From Caryophanales bacterium (GTDB lineage: Bacteria > Bacillota > Bacilli > Bacillales > Amphibacillaceae), in assembly GCA_026168805.1 (NCBI GenBank), contig JAPFDS010000071.1:35890-99889 (forward strand): DNA of 64,000 nucleotides, written 5' to 3'. Shown here one piece after another: positions 54,717 to 64,000 of the stretch. The notes beneath the pieces are model-generated. The model saw only the letters and a list, made by a program, of their open reading frames with translations. It was not told the origin of the DNA and searched no databases. Numbering within the stretch: position 1 is the first letter of the stretch; the number at the start of each line of letters is the position of its first letter. Position numbers and translations under genes: made by a program.

Positions 54717-54731
54717 TCGTTTATGTATACT
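54703..54731 (+). promoter_or_regulatory. Sigma-A promoter of pheST
   Basis: TTGCAA (54703-54708), 17 bases and TATACT (54726-54731). The ysgA stop codon (54714-54716) is within the spacer. The start point near 54738 fits the T-box leader. Confidence 0.62.
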
Positions 54732-54737
54732 ATAGTA

Positions 54738-55010
54738 AGATTAAAACTTTATATAATCAAGCGCTGAAAGAGCTACGTAACAATCATTTGTAAATGATGA
54801 ACAGGGAAAAATGCCTGAGACTGAAAGCATTTAATCATTTTTTGTTATTATTCACTCTGGAGCTGACACTTAGACCTCTGCTAACAAGAGTAAAGGTGTT
54901 CTGGAAATTTCCATTATCAATGAATGAAGTTGGACATGTACATATGTGTCAACAAGGGTGGTACCGCGAATATAAACCTCGTCCCTTTTTTGGGATGGAG
55001 GTTTTTTTAG
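54738..55010 (+). promoter_or_regulatory. T-box leader of pheST, specifier TTC (Phe)
   Basis: The T-box sequence AAGGGTGGTACCGCG is at 54954-54968. In stem I, TAACAA pairs with TTGTTA (about 54842-54848) and AGAG with CTCT (about 54855-54858); the internal loop between them has TTC (54851-54853) followed by A, the phenylalanine specifier. A terminator (54975-55008) ends the leader. An 82-codon reading frame across this region is spurious. Confidence 0.9.
54975..55008 (+). terminator. T-box-controlled terminator before pheS
   Basis: AACCTCGTCCC (54975-54985) pairs with GGGATGGAGGTT (54992-55003) and is followed by a run of T. Confidence 0.9.
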
Positions 55011-55038
55011 TGTGCACATATAAAAAGGAGGATCACGA

Positions 55039-56073
55039 ATGAAAGACGAATTAAAGCAAATTGAGGAAGAAGCTATTGCACAAATTGATCAAGTTGAAAC
55101 ATTGAAAGAAGCACAAGATTTACAAGTTGCTTATTTAGGTAGAAAAGGGTCCATTACTTCCGTACTAAGAGGTATGGGAAAACTTCCTGCCGAAGAACGC
55201 CCAGTCGTTGGAGAATTGGCAAACAAAGTCCGTGAAATTATTTCCGAAGCTTTAGAGAATAAAAAGACGGCGATTGAAGCTGAACAGTTGGAGGCACAGC
55301 TTGCAAAGGAGCATATTGACGTTACACTTCCAGGACGTCACGTTGCTATTGGTGGACCACATTTATTAACGTCCATCATTGAAGAAATAGAGGATTTGTT
55401 TATTGGACTTGGGTATGAAGTGAAGGAAGGCCCAGAGGTTGAAGAAGATTATTACAACTTTGAAGCGTTAAATTTACCGAAAGGACATCCAGCCCGAGAT
55501 ATGCAAGATTCGTTTTATATTACGAATGAACTGTTACTGCGCACACACACGTCCCCAGTACAGGCGCGTACGATGCGTGAGGTGGAGGGGCGCGAACCCA
55601 TCCGGATGATTTGTCCAGGGAAGGTTTATCGAAGAGACAGTGATGACGCAACTCACTCCCATCAATTTACGCAAATTGAAGGATTATATATTGATGAAAA
55701 GGTTCGTATGAGTGATTTAAAAGGAACCCTTAAACTATTTGCAAAGCATATGTTTGGTGCGGATCGAGAAATCCGACTACGTCCGAGTTTCTTTCCATTT
55801 ACCGAACCATCCGTAGAAATGGATATTTCATGTAAAGTTTGTGCGGGCAAAGGTTGTTCTGTTTGTAAAAAGACTGGCTGGATTGAAATACTAGGCGCAG
55901 GGATGGTCCATCCGAAAGTGCTCGAAATGGCCGGCTATGACACAGAAAAATATACTGGATTTGCCTTTGGTATGGGACCAGACCGAATTGCAATGCTCAA
56001 ATACGGTGTGGATGACATTCGCCAATTTTATGTAAATGACGTTCGATTTTTATCACAATACCACCATGCGTAA
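55039..56073 (+). CDS. pheS: Phenylalanyl-tRNA synthetase alpha subunit
   Basis: A 344-residue catalytic subunit. An N-terminal coiled coil (about 1-85) binds tRNA-Phe; the class II core has motif 2 around [23 protein letters not shown] and motif 3 [17 protein letters not shown]. The stretch [17 protein letters not shown] is the usual bacillar cysteine-rich insert. AAAAGGAGGAT precedes ATG 55039. It is followed by pheT after 12 bases and is controlled by a T-box. Confidence 0.97.
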   Translation: MKDELKQIEEEAIAQIDQVETLKEAQDLQVAYLGRKGSITSVLRGMGKLPAEERPVVGELANKVREIISEALENKKTAIEAEQLEAQLAKEHIDVTLPGRHVAIGGPHLLTSIIEEIEDLFIGLGYEVKEGPEVEEDYYNFEALNLPKGHPARDMQDSFYITNELLLRTHTSPVQARTMREVEGREPIRMICPGKVYRRDSDDATHSHQFTQIEGLYIDEKVRMSDLKGTLKLFAKHMFGADREIRLRPSFFPFTEPSVEMDISCKVCAGKGCSVCKKTGWIEILGAGMVHPKVLEMAGYDTEKYTGFAFGMGPDRIAMLKYGVDDIRQFYVNDVRFLSQYHHA

Positions 56074-56085
56074 GGAGGAAAAATA

Positions 56086-58512
56086 ATGTATGTATCCATT
56101 AATTGGTTAAAAGAATATGTAGATATTGATGATATACGTGTTGAAGAATTAGCAGAGAAAATAACAAAGTCAGGTGTTGAAGTGGACAACATCATTCATG
56201 TAGGTGAAGAGATTGAAGGTGTTGTTGTCGGGTATGTTGCGTCCTGTGACCAGCATCCGAATGCCGACAAACTAAATGTGTGTGAAGTGGATGTAGGTTC
56301 TGAAACGCTAACAATCGTCTGTGGCGCACCGAATGTCGCTGAGGGACAAAAAGTAGCTGTCGCTACACCGGGTGCAACGCTTCCAGGAGACTTTCATATT
56401 AAAGAAGTTGATTTACGCGGGGTGAAATCAAATGGAATGATTTGCTCGTTGCAAGAACTTGCGATGGATGAAGCATATATTCCACCTACTATGGAAGAGG
56501 GGATTGTTGTATTAGACGAAGATGCTGTTATTGGTGAGCCTGTAACATCCTATATTAATTTGGATGATACGATTTTAGAGTTCGATTTAACACCGAACCG
56601 GTCAGATTGCTTAAGTATGTTGGGGGTAGCATACGAGGTAGCAGCAATCCTTGAGCAACCAATAAGGTTTCCTCAAACAGACGTACCTAGCATTTCAGAA
56701 GCGGCATCTGATTATATTCAAGTAGATATCCAAGATGAAGAAGCTTGTTCATATTATGCAGCTTTCGTCATTAAAGATATTACCGTTAAACCGTCCCCTT
56801 TATGGATGCAAAACAAACTACTCGCTGCAGGGATCCGTCCGATTAATAATGTGGTTGATATTACCAATTACGTATTAATCGAGTATGGCCAACCACTCCA
56901 TGCATTTGATTATGACCGTTTACAATCGAAAACGGTAGGCGTACGCTATGCAAAAGATGGAGAAGAATTGGTAACGTTAGATGAAGAAACACGCACCCTT
57001 ACTTCGGACAACCTTGTAATTACTGACGGAACCAACCCGGTTGCCCTAGCTGGTGTGATGGGTGGAGCAAGTACAGAAGTACATGAAGGAACAACAACCG
57101 TTTTATTAGAAGCGGCTTATTTTAATCCTAGAGATGTGCGTACATCGGTCCAATTAACAGGCCTTCGAAGTGAATCGAGCAATCGATTTGAAAAAGGTGT
57201 AGATCCTAATCGAGTACATGAAGCAGGAAAGAGAGCTAGCCTCCTACTACATGAGCTTGCGAGCGGTTCTGTACTTGAAAGTACACCTGTATTTGATCAA
57301 GTGGATCGTTCAGAAGCAACTGTTGTAGTAGAGCTTGATAAAGTAAACGACCGTTTAGGTACGGAAATAACCGCTGATCAAATCGAAGTCATTCTTAAGA
57401 ATTTACGGTTTACTTATACAGTCGAAAATGGAGTGTTTGATGTAAATATTCCGACGAGACGTGGAGATATTACGATTTTCGAAGACATGTTAGAAGAAAT
57501 TGCTCGCATGTATGGGTATGACCATTTACCATATACATTGCCGATGAGTCCTTCGAAACCTGGTGGATTATCTCCAGCCCAGCAACTTAAAAGAAATGTC
57601 AATCGCTTCATGCAAGGTGCAGGATATATGGAAACTATTACGTACTCATTAACGAATGAAGCGCGAATAAATATGTTTGTGAGTCCAGATCTCAAAGAAG
57701 AACAGGTGAACCCTGTCCGACTATCCATGCCAATGAGTGAGGATCATGCATATTTGCGCGTAAGTATTATTCCTGAACTTTTAGGAACGATCGCTTACAA
57801 CCGAGCACGTAAACAGGCAAACATTGCTTATTATGAAATTGGCTCGATATTCTTAAGTGAAGAAGAGGAGATTACGAAGCAACCTGAAGAAAATGTCCGT
57901 TTATCAGGCGTAATCACTGGAGATATGATTGATCATAAATGGCAACAAGAGAAAAAGACAGTTGACTTTTATGCTGTCAAAGGACTGATGGAGCAACTAT
58001 TTGAGTACATTCGTATTCCTGTAAACTTCTCGCAAGCATCGGTTCAAGATATGCATCCAGGCAGATGTGCAACCATTGCTGTTGGTGAAGAAGTCATTGG
58101 GTATATGGGGCAAGTTCATCCACGTGTTGCAAAAGATTTCGACAGTAAAGATACGTATATGTTTGATGTGAATTTCGATCGGATTGTTGAGTTGTATGAC
58201 CGCAAAGAACAATACGTAGCCATTCCAAAATATCCAGCAATTACAAGAGATGTAGCGTTTATCGTTGACACGGATGTGATTGCAGGAGATATTTTACAAG
58301 TCATTCAAGAAGTTGGTTCACCACTTGTGACAGAAGTAGAAGTGTTTGATGTGTATCAAGGTGAACACTTAGAAGCTGGCAAGAAGTCCATTGCGTATCA
58401 TCTACACTATCAAGATCCATCTAAAACGTTAAAAGATAAAGATGTTGATCAACTTCACAAAACAATTGTTGAAAAGGTGAACGATACATTTCATGCATTT
58501 GTGCGTTCCTAA
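56086..58512 (+). CDS. pheT: Phenylalanyl-tRNA synthetase beta subunit
   Basis: An 808-residue subunit forming the (alpha-beta)2 enzyme with PheS. Domains: an EMAP-like tRNA-binding domain (about 40-150, DQHPNADKLNVCEVD), B3/B4 editing domain (about 210-385, which hydrolyses Tyr-tRNA-Phe), B5, a catalytic-like core, and a C-terminal anticodon-binding domain (about 715-808). Full length. AAGGAGG lies before ATG 56086. Confidence 0.97.
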   Translation: MYVSINWLKEYVDIDDIRVEELAEKITKSGVEVDNIIHVGEEIEGVVVGYVASCDQHPNADKLNVCEVDVGSETLTIVCGAPNVAEGQKVAVATPGATLPGDFHIKEVDLRGVKSNGMICSLQELAMDEAYIPPTMEEGIVVLDEDAVIGEPVTSYINLDDTILEFDLTPNRSDCLSMLGVAYEVAAILEQPIRFPQTDVPSISEAASDYIQVDIQDEEACSYYAAFVIKDITVKPSPLWMQNKLLAAGIRPINNVVDITNYVLIEYGQPLHAFDYDRLQSKTVGVRYAKDGEELVTLDEETRTLTSDNLVITDGTNPVALAGVMGGASTEVHEGTTTVLLEAAYFNPRDVRTSVQLTGLRSESSNRFEKGVDPNRVHEAGKRASLLLHELASGSVLESTPVFDQVDRSEATVVVELDKVNDRLGTEITADQIEVILKNLRFTYTVENGVFDVNIPTRRGDITIFEDMLEEIARMYGYDHLPYTLPMSPSKPGGLSPAQQLKRNVNRFMQGAGYMETITYSLTNEARINMFVSPDLKEEQVNPVRLSMPMSEDHAYLRVSIIPELLGTIAYNRARKQANIAYYEIGSIFLSEEEEITKQPEENVRLSGVITGDMIDHKWQQEKKTVDFYAVKGLMEQLFEYIRIPVNFSQASVQDMHPGRCATIAVGEEVIGYMGQVHPRVAKDFDSKDTYMFDVNFDRIVELYDRKEQYVAIPKYPAITRDVAFIVDTDVIAGDILQVIQEVGSPLVTEVEVFDVYQGEHLEAGKKSIAYHLHYQDPSKTLKDKDVDQLHKTIVEKVNDTFHAFVRS

Positions 58513-58533
58513 ATAGTGTTTGTAGCTTTACAT

Positions 58534-58572
58534 CACGCGAGCGGTTCAGTTGTATTGACCGCTCGTGTTTTA
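58534..58572 (+). terminator. Intrinsic terminator after pheT
   Basis: ACGCGAGCGGTTCA and TGACCGCTCGTGT (58535-58567) form the stem, followed by a short T stretch (TTTTAC). Confidence 0.75.
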
Positions 58573-58648
58573 CATGTGAAAAACTTTATTTCCTAATTAT
58601 TGTTCAACGTGTTAAAATATAGAAGACAATTCTTTAAACATTACATAG

Positions 58649-58764
58649 AATGAATTTTATAATTACCAAAATCAGCTCTGTCAATAAGACATGTAGTTGC
58701 GAAAGAACCAACGAAATTACATGTTGAAGCGAAAGAGCGTTAAATACGTATGATGAAATTCATT
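58649..58764. repeat. Palindromic repeat family 2, copy 5 (pheT-zapA spacer)
   Basis: 116 bp ending in AATGAATTTTAT and ATGAAATTCATT, same orientation as copies 3 and 4. Inner arms GACATGTAGTTGCG and CGAAATTACATGTT; left outer part ATTACCAAAATCAGC. AGAATGAAT occurs at its left edge (58647-58655) and again just outside the right edge (58766-58774). Confidence 0.86.
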
Positions 58765-58816
58765 AAGAATGAATAGATGTATATTTTGTGGATATATGTA
58801 CAAGGGAGGTAACGAT

Positions 58817-59080
58817 ATGTCCCAAAGTGATAAAAACCGAATTAAAGTTGACATATATAATCAAACATATACGATTATGGGCGATGAAGAAGAACATCAT
58901 GTACGTCTCGTAGCTAGTTTAGTTGATCAGAAAATGCGAGAAATAAAGGAAGCGAATAGTCATTTAGACGCTACAAAGATTGCTGTATTAACAGCAGTAA
59001 ATACTGTAAACGAGCATGTTAAATTAAAAGAAGAATATGCAACTTTAGTAGGCGAATTAGAAAGAAAGAGGAAAAAATGA
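58817..59080 (+). CDS. zapA: Cell division protein ZapA
   Basis: An 87-residue ZapA, close to the B. subtilis length of 85. The N-terminal beta part (RIKVDIYNQTYTIMGDEEEHHVRLVA) is followed by the long C-terminal helix forming a coiled-coil tetramer. It binds FtsZ and bundles protofilaments. GGGAGGT lies six bases before ATG 58817; a longer in-frame start at 58769 has no such site. The cvpA start lies one base after its stop, so the two are coupled. Confidence 0.9.
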   Translation: MSQSDKNRIKVDIYNQTYTIMGDEEEHHVRLVASLVDQKMREIKEANSHLDATKIAVLTAVNTVNEHVKLKEEYATLVGELERKRKK

Positions 59081-59081
59081 G

Positions 59082-59627
59082 ATGGTAAATTTTATAATAC
59101 TACTGATATTAGCTTTTGGTTTTTTTATGGGAATGAAGCGTGGGTTTATTTTACAACTATTGCATTTATTAGGCTTCCTCATCGCTTTTATTGTAGCAGT
59201 TGTATATTACAAACCATTAGCAGAAAAAGTCTCATTATTTATTCCCTACCCAGACTTACAAGGAGATAGCGGATGGATTTCTTTTCTAGACGCACTGCCT
59301 CTAGAACAAGGGTTTTATAATGCGATTGCATTTGCTATCATCTTTTTTGGTGTGAAAATCATATTACAAATTGTTGCAACGATGCTTGATTTTGTTGCAG
59401 CACTCCCAATTTTAAGTATGGTCAACCGTATACTAGGGGCCATATTAGGATTTGTAGAAGTATATTTAATTGTATTTGTCCTATTGTTTATCTTAGCACT
59501 CACTCCGCTAGGCTTTGCTCAAAACTGGATAAATGAATCATCTGTTGCACAATTTATCATTGAACATACACCAATGTTAAGCAAGAAAATAGTTGATTTA
59601 TGGTTTTCAACCATTGGGTCGTTGTAG
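59082..59627 (+). CDS. yshB: CvpA family membrane protein (YshB)
   Basis: A 181-residue protein with four hydrophobic segments (about 3-20, 25-43, 80-102, 118-142). MGMKRGFILQLLHLLGFLIAF is the usual CvpA opening. E. coli CvpA is needed for colicin V production and bile tolerance; the role in bacilli is not settled. It follows zapA directly, as in B. subtilis (yshA-yshB-polX-mutSB). Confidence 0.88.
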   Translation: MVNFIILLILAFGFFMGMKRGFILQLLHLLGFLIAFIVAVVYYKPLAEKVSLFIPYPDLQGDSGWISFLDALPLEQGFYNAIAFAIIFFGVKIILQIVATMLDFVAALPILSMVNRILGAILGFVEVYLIVFVLLFILALTPLGFAQNWINESSVAQFIIEHTPMLSKKIVDLWFSTIGSL

Positions 59628-59735
59628 GTGAACGTATATCATGAATTCCAAAAAAGATTGATGTAAAGAATGACTAAGTCACAGGTATAGTTCTTTATTT
59701 CAGTCTTTTTTATGTGACAGAAGGAGGGATGGTAA

Positions 59736-61454
59736 GTGAAAATGAATAAAAAAGATATTATTAAACTATTAGAAGATATTGCACTTTATTTAGAAATAAA
59801 AGGCGAGAATGCTTTTCGGATTTCTGCGTATAGAAAAGCAGCACAAGGAATTGAACGAGATGAACGTTCATTACCGGAGATTGATGACTTTACGTCGATT
59901 AAAGGAATTGGTAAAGGAACAAATGATACCATACGAGCGTTTATAGAGACAGGTGCGTCTCACGTGTTAAATCAATTACAAGAAGACGTTCCTGAAGGAT
60001 TGCTTACATTACTTGACCTACCAGGACTTGGTGGGAAACGTATTGCTAAGCTATACCAGGAATTGTCGATTACCAATAAACATGAACTCAAACGAGCCTG
60101 CGAAAATGGCTCTGTCGAAAAACTTGCAGGTTTTGGCAAGAAAACAGTCGAAAACATCTTGACAGCTTTAGAGGAGCAAGGCAAACGTCCTGAACGTATA
60201 CCCCTTGCACTTGCGTTGCCGTTAGCTGAAAAAATTGAAGAGTATTTACAAACCATTGATGAAATAGATGAGTATTCTCGAGCAGGAAGTTTGCGTCGAG
60301 TTCGAGAAACCGTAAAAGATATTGATTATATTATCGCAACAAAACACCGAAAACAAGTGGCTGCCAAGCTCGTGGAAATGGAAGATGTAAAGTCGATTAT
60401 TGCCAAAGGTGAAACAAAGGTTTCTGTCACAGTCGCTGGTAAATACGATGTGAATGTTGACTTCAGAATGGTCGATGAAAAGGAATTTGCTACAACACTT
60501 CACCATTTTACAGGTTCAAAAGAACATAATATTGCTATGCGACAACGTGCAAAGATGCGCGGTGAGAAGATTAATGAGTATGGAGTAGAAAATGAAACAA
60601 CAGGTGAATGCATACATTTTTCTACTGAAAAAGATTTTTATGGCCACTTTGATCTACACTATATCCCGCCAGAAATGCGTGAAACTGCATTAGACTTAGA
60701 GGAATTTGAAGAAGAGGTTTCTTATCTTCAACGAGAAATGATCAAAGGCGACCTTCATATGCACACGACGTGGAGTGATGGTGCACAGTCTGTAGAAGAA
60801 ATGGTCCAAGAAGCACGAAGAAGAGGGTATACATATATAGCGATTACAGATCATTCCAAGTTTTTACAAGTAGCGAATGGGCTAAATGAAACACGTTTAC
60901 GAAGACAACGAGAAGACATTCAAAAGGTAAATGAAAAATATGATGATATCGAAGTGTTGTGTGGAGTGGAAATGGATATTTTACCGGATGGGACGCTTGA
61001 TTTTTCAGATGAGTTTTTGAGTGAAATGGATCTCGTCATAGCGGCGATTCATTCATCATTTAATCAATCAGAAGATGACATCATGAAGCGACTTAATACA
61101 GCTCTAGAAAATCCACATGTGGATATTATTGCTCATCCTACAGGGCGAATTATTGGTCGGAGAGATGGGTATGCAGTCGTTATGGAAGAATTGATTGAAA
61201 AAGCTGCCAAAACGAATACAGCGCTCGAAATAAACGCGAATCCACTTCGGTTTGACTTATCGTCAAAATGGGCAGCCTATGCACAAGAAAAAGGTGTGCA
61301 TGTGGCGATTAATACGGACGCACATAATATTGAATCCTTTCGTTACATGGATCTTGGTGTACGGTATGCGAGAAGAGGACGAATCAACAAGGACACGGTG
61401 ATCAATACGTGGTCATTTGATCAATTGCAACAGTTTTTAAGAAGAAATAGGTAA
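59736..61454 (+). CDS. polX: DNA polymerase/3'-5' exonuclease PolX
   Basis: A 572-residue repair polymerase. The N-terminal family-X polymerase (about 1-315) has two helix-hairpin-helix motifs (SIKGIGKGTNDTIRAFI, LPGLGGKRIAKLYQEL) and the aspartate pair in VKDIDYIIA; the C-terminal PHP domain (about 335-572) opens with GDLHMHTTWSDGA and gives 3'-5' exonuclease and AP-endonuclease activity. The start is GTG 59736, eight bases after AAGGAGG; ATG two codons later is less well placed. It lies 25 bases before mutS2. Confidence 0.94.
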   Translation: MKMNKKDIIKLLEDIALYLEIKGENAFRISAYRKAAQGIERDERSLPEIDDFTSIKGIGKGTNDTIRAFIETGASHVLNQLQEDVPEGLLTLLDLPGLGGKRIAKLYQELSITNKHELKRACENGSVEKLAGFGKKTVENILTALEEQGKRPERIPLALALPLAEKIEEYLQTIDEIDEYSRAGSLRRVRETVKDIDYIIATKHRKQVAAKLVEMEDVKSIIAKGETKVSVTVAGKYDVNVDFRMVDEKEFATTLHHFTGSKEHNIAMRQRAKMRGEKINEYGVENETTGECIHFSTEKDFYGHFDLHYIPPEMRETALDLEEFEEEVSYLQREMIKGDLHMHTTWSDGAQSVEEMVQEARRRGYTYIAITDHSKFLQVANGLNETRLRRQREDIQKVNEKYDDIEVLCGVEMDILPDGTLDFSDEFLSEMDLVIAAIHSSFNQSEDDIMKRLNTALENPHVDIIAHPTGRIIGRRDGYAVVMEELIEKAAKTNTALEINANPLRFDLSSKWAAYAQEKGVHVAINTDAHNIESFRYMDLGVRYARRGRINKDTVINTWSFDQLQQFLRRNR

Positions 61455-61479
61455 GCTTTACAGAAAGGAGCTTTTGCTC

Positions 61480-63810
61480 ATGAACAAACGCACATATAAC
61501 GCTTTAGAATTCGATAAAATCGTGAAACAACTTGCTGAAGAGACAGCAACATCCCTTGGGAAAAAGCGGGTCCAAAAGCTTCAGCCTTCAACAGATATAA
61601 ACGAAATTCAAAGGATGCAATTAGAAACGGATGAAGCGGTGGATATCATTCGGCATAATCTTGACATACCCTTTGGGGGAATAGCAGATGTCCAAGCAGA
61701 AATACATCGAACAACCATCGGAGGAATTTTGCAACCCGAACAATTGCTACAAATTTCGAATACATTATATGGTTCTAAAAATGTGAAACAATTTATTGAG
61801 AACTTAGAAATAGAAGTACCTTTACTGCAGGCAATTTCTGAAGATATCGTGTACGTAAACGAATTAGAAAGTTCTATTAAAAGGATTATTAATGATGTAG
61901 GGGAAATACAAGATCATGCATCACAAGAACTAAGAAGTATTCGCTCGACAATCCGTTCATTAGAGGGCAGAGTGAGAGATAAGTTACAACAATATACAAA
62001 AAGCCATAGCAGCCATCTATCTGAAGGGATCGTAACGATTCGAAATGATCGGTATGTCTTGCCAGTCAAAAGTGAATCACGCGGTGCAATTGGCGGAATT
62101 GTTCATGACCAGTCAGCATCCGGACAAACGTTATTTATGGAACCGAGAGCTGTTGTAGAAATGAACAACACATTGCAGCAAGCGTTTCTAAAAGAACAAA
62201 CGGAAATTGAGCGGATCCTCAGAAAAATCAGTCAGGAAATTGCTGAATATGCTGATGAAATCCTTACGAATATAGACGTACTGACTACGCTTGATTGTAT
62301 CTATGCAAGAGCTAAGTTGGCTCGCAACATGCGTGCATCGATGCCAGCGATGAATACGGACGGAATCATTCAAATGAAGCAGGCACGCCATCCACTCATT
62401 CATGAAGATGAAGTGGTCGCAAATGATATTGAGCTTGGAACATCATTTTCAGCGATTGTCATTACAGGTCCGAATACAGGTGGTAAAACAGTTACACTTA
62501 AATTGATCGGTCTTTGTACATTAATGGCGCAGTCCGGATTACAAATACCTGCACTTGACGGATGTCAACTGGCCGTTTTCAAAAAGGTTTATGCGGATAT
62601 TGGTGATGAACAGTCCATTGAACAAAACTTAAGTACATTTTCCTCTCATATGACAAATATTGTGTCGATTATGGAACAAGTGGATGATGAGTCGCTCGTA
62701 TTATTTGATGAACTTGGCTCAGGAACAGATCCTCAAGAGGGTGCAGCTTTAGCAATGGCCTTACTAGATGAGGTCATCGCACGAGACGCGTCTGTCGTGG
62801 CAACTACGCATTATCCAGAATTGAAAGCCTTTGGATATAACAGAAAGAGAGTATTAAATGCTTCTGTAGAATTTAATGTAGAGACATTGCAACCAACCTA
62901 TCGTTTATTATTAGGTGTTCCAGGAAGAAGTAACGCCTTTGATATATCCAAACGATTAGGGTTATCGATGGATATTATTCAAGAAGCAAAGTCCTATATA
63001 GGTACGGATTCCGCAAGTGTTAATGAAATGATTCATTCCCTAGAAAAGTCGACAAGTCAAGCGATTAGTGATTATGATGAAGCGGCTATTTTGCTTGAGG
63101 AAAGTGAACAATTACACAGTGAATTACAACATAAATGGAACGAATTCGAACATAAACAAGAAAGACTGTATGAACGTACGGAAGAAAAAGCCGAAGAAGC
63201 TCTAAAAAAAGCGCAAGAAGAGGCCGAGCAAATTGTGAAAGATTTGCGTAAAAAACAAACCGAATCGTCATTTAAAGAACATGAATGGATTGAAACCAAA
63301 AAGCAGCTGGAAGACACATCATTAGGATTAACAACAACTAAAAAGGAACCGTCTCAGGAAGAAACTTCGACGTTAAAGCCTGGAGATGAAATCATTTTAC
63401 GATCGGTGAATCAAAAAGGTTCAGTGATTGAACGGTTAAAAGGTGATGAATATGTTGTTCAAGTAGGTATTATGAAAGTAACGGTCAATCGTTCTGACCT
63501 CAAACAAGTGGATGAACCTACGGACAAACCAAAACCATTTACAACTGTTCGGAGCAGGGGTACCTCTACCGTTCGAACAACATTAGATTTACGCGGGCAA
63601 CGATTTGAAGAAGCACTTATTCGGTTAGAAAATTACTTAGATGATGCAATTTTAGCTGGACATAAGCGTGTTGAAATTATTCACGGCAAAGGAACAGGGG
63701 CACTGAGAAAAGGTGTCCAAAACTACTTACAGACACACCCACATGTAACATCCTATCGCATGGGTGAAATGAACGAAGGCGGTAGTGGAGTAACTATTGT
63801 TGAGTTATAA
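61480..63810 (+). CDS. mutS2: Endonuclease MutS2
   Basis: A 776-residue MutS2 (MutSB), lacking the mismatch-recognition domain of MutS1. Core and clamp (about 1-310) are followed by the ATPase with Walker A GPNTGGKT (330-337) and Walker B LVLFDELGSGTDP (from about 406), a long charged coiled region (about 510-620), a KOW-like linker and a C-terminal Smr nuclease domain (about 700-776) with LDLRGQRFEEA and HGKGTGALR. It limits homologous recombination and, in B. subtilis, acts on collided ribosomes. ATG 61480 lies nine bases after AGGAG; an in-frame TTG two codons up is too close. Confidence 0.95.
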   Translation: MNKRTYNALEFDKIVKQLAEETATSLGKKRVQKLQPSTDINEIQRMQLETDEAVDIIRHNLDIPFGGIADVQAEIHRTTIGGILQPEQLLQISNTLYGSKNVKQFIENLEIEVPLLQAISEDIVYVNELESSIKRIINDVGEIQDHASQELRSIRSTIRSLEGRVRDKLQQYTKSHSSHLSEGIVTIRNDRYVLPVKSESRGAIGGIVHDQSASGQTLFMEPRAVVEMNNTLQQAFLKEQTEIERILRKISQEIAEYADEILTNIDVLTTLDCIYARAKLARNMRASMPAMNTDGIIQMKQARHPLIHEDEVVANDIELGTSFSAIVITGPNTGGKTVTLKLIGLCTLMAQSGLQIPALDGCQLAVFKKVYADIGDEQSIEQNLSTFSSHMTNIVSIMEQVDDESLVLFDELGSGTDPQEGAALAMALLDEVIARDASVVATTHYPELKAFGYNRKRVLNASVEFNVETLQPTYRLLLGVPGRSNAFDISKRLGLSMDIIQEAKSYIGTDSASVNEMIHSLEKSTSQAISDYDEAAILLEESEQLHSELQHKWNEFEHKQERLYERTEEKAEEALKKAQEEAEQIVKDLRKKQTESSFKEHEWIETKKQLEDTSLGLTTTKKEPSQEETSTLKPGDEIILRSVNQKGSVIERLKGDEYVVQVGIMKVTVNRSDLKQVDEPTDKPKPFTTVRSRGTSTVRTTLDLRGQRFEEALIRLENYLDDAILAGHKRVEIIHGKGTGALRKGVQNYLQTHPHVTSYRMGEMNEGGSGVTIVEL

Positions 63811-64000
63811 TATGGAGAAAAAATGGCTGTTATGTTCTCTTACAAGTCATTTGAGCATATAAATAGACCTGCGGTACTATGTCAAGTAGTAAATAAATAA
63901 CTATTCAATTATCAAGGTGCAATGTGCTTAAAAAAGGCAACTCCAAAGAAACCTCAGCAAATAGTCGAAATTTACTGAAAGTTGTTGAAGGGATTTAGAA
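63811..64000. other. AT-rich end of the window without a gene
   Basis: 190 bases after mutS2. There is no ORF with a ribosome-binding site and no good hairpin. The segment from about 63923 (AAAAAAGGCAACTCCAAAG...) reads on the minus strand as a short peptide end, LRFLWSCLF, which could be the edge of a transposase remnant, but too little is present to call. Confidence 0.4.

Noticed and set aside
54794..55042. 82-codon ORF before pheS
   Set aside because: It runs through the pheS T-box, including stem I, the T-box sequence and the terminator; RNA structure explains the sequence.
63900..64000. Possible transposase remnant at the window end
   Set aside because: Only about 60 bases with a vague peptide resemblance; no inverted terminal repeat or longer coding trace can be seen.

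Overview
This 64-kb window is a continuous stretch of low-GC Bacillaceae core chromosome. Gene content and order closely follow the ezrA to mutSB segment of Bacillus subtilis. It holds spore genes (an alpha/beta SASP, sspI, ytrH, ytrI, ytvI, ytxC), so the organism should be an endospore former. One GC-rich palindrome resembles, from memory, repeats of Oceanobacillus and Virgibacillus relatives; the genus cannot be fixed from sequence alone. I see no rRNA, tRNA, prophage, CRISPR array or complete insertion sequence.

Layout. 1-5 kb: end of a GGDEF protein, refZ and ezrA (division), then a cysteine desulfurase-thiI pair for tRNA thiolation. 5-14 kb: SASP gene, tpx, ytxK, moaB, an M24 peptidase, ytkL, ytoI, ytpI, nrnA and the sporulation pair ytrHI. 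14-31 kb: dnaE followed by a central-carbon block (NADP-malic enzyme, accDA, pfkA, pyk, fxsA, ytvI, citZ, icd, mdh) and phoPR. 31-43 kb: polA, mutM, coaE, gapB, nrdR, dnaB, dnaI, ytxC and thrS. 43-49 kb: infC-rpmI-rplT, a TVP38-family membrane protein, ysdB, dut, an M42 aminopeptidase and a lytic transglycosylase. 49-54 kb: a minus-strand operon of an uncharacterised anchored protein plus an ABC-2 exporter, then sspI. 54-64 kb: an RNA methyltransferase, pheST, zapA, cvpA, polX and mutS2.

Readable regulation includes two T-box leaders with identifiable specifier codons (ACC for thrS, TTC for pheS), an L20-type leader before infC with an ATT start codon, a sigma-G promoter at the SASP gene, a sigma-W promoter at ysdB, a sigma-E-like promoter at ytrH, a cre-like site at citZ, a CcpN box at gapB, and about fifteen intrinsic terminators, several bidirectional.

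The least explained material is intergenic. Five copies of a palindromic repeat of about 116 bp (one deleted to 75 bp), in both orientations, sit before mdh, polA, dut, the M42 peptidase gene and zapA; some have short flanking direct repeats and two bracket dut. A second palindromic family has two copies, each between convergent genes, and one of them carries an extra GC-rich inner palindrome. Other points worth a look are a 27-codon ORF coupled to pfkA with its ribosome-binding site in a hairpin, a palindrome over the ytoI promoter, a PhoR without an extracytoplasmic sensor domain, and the four-gene ABC-2 operon. No large new defence or biosynthetic system is visible.
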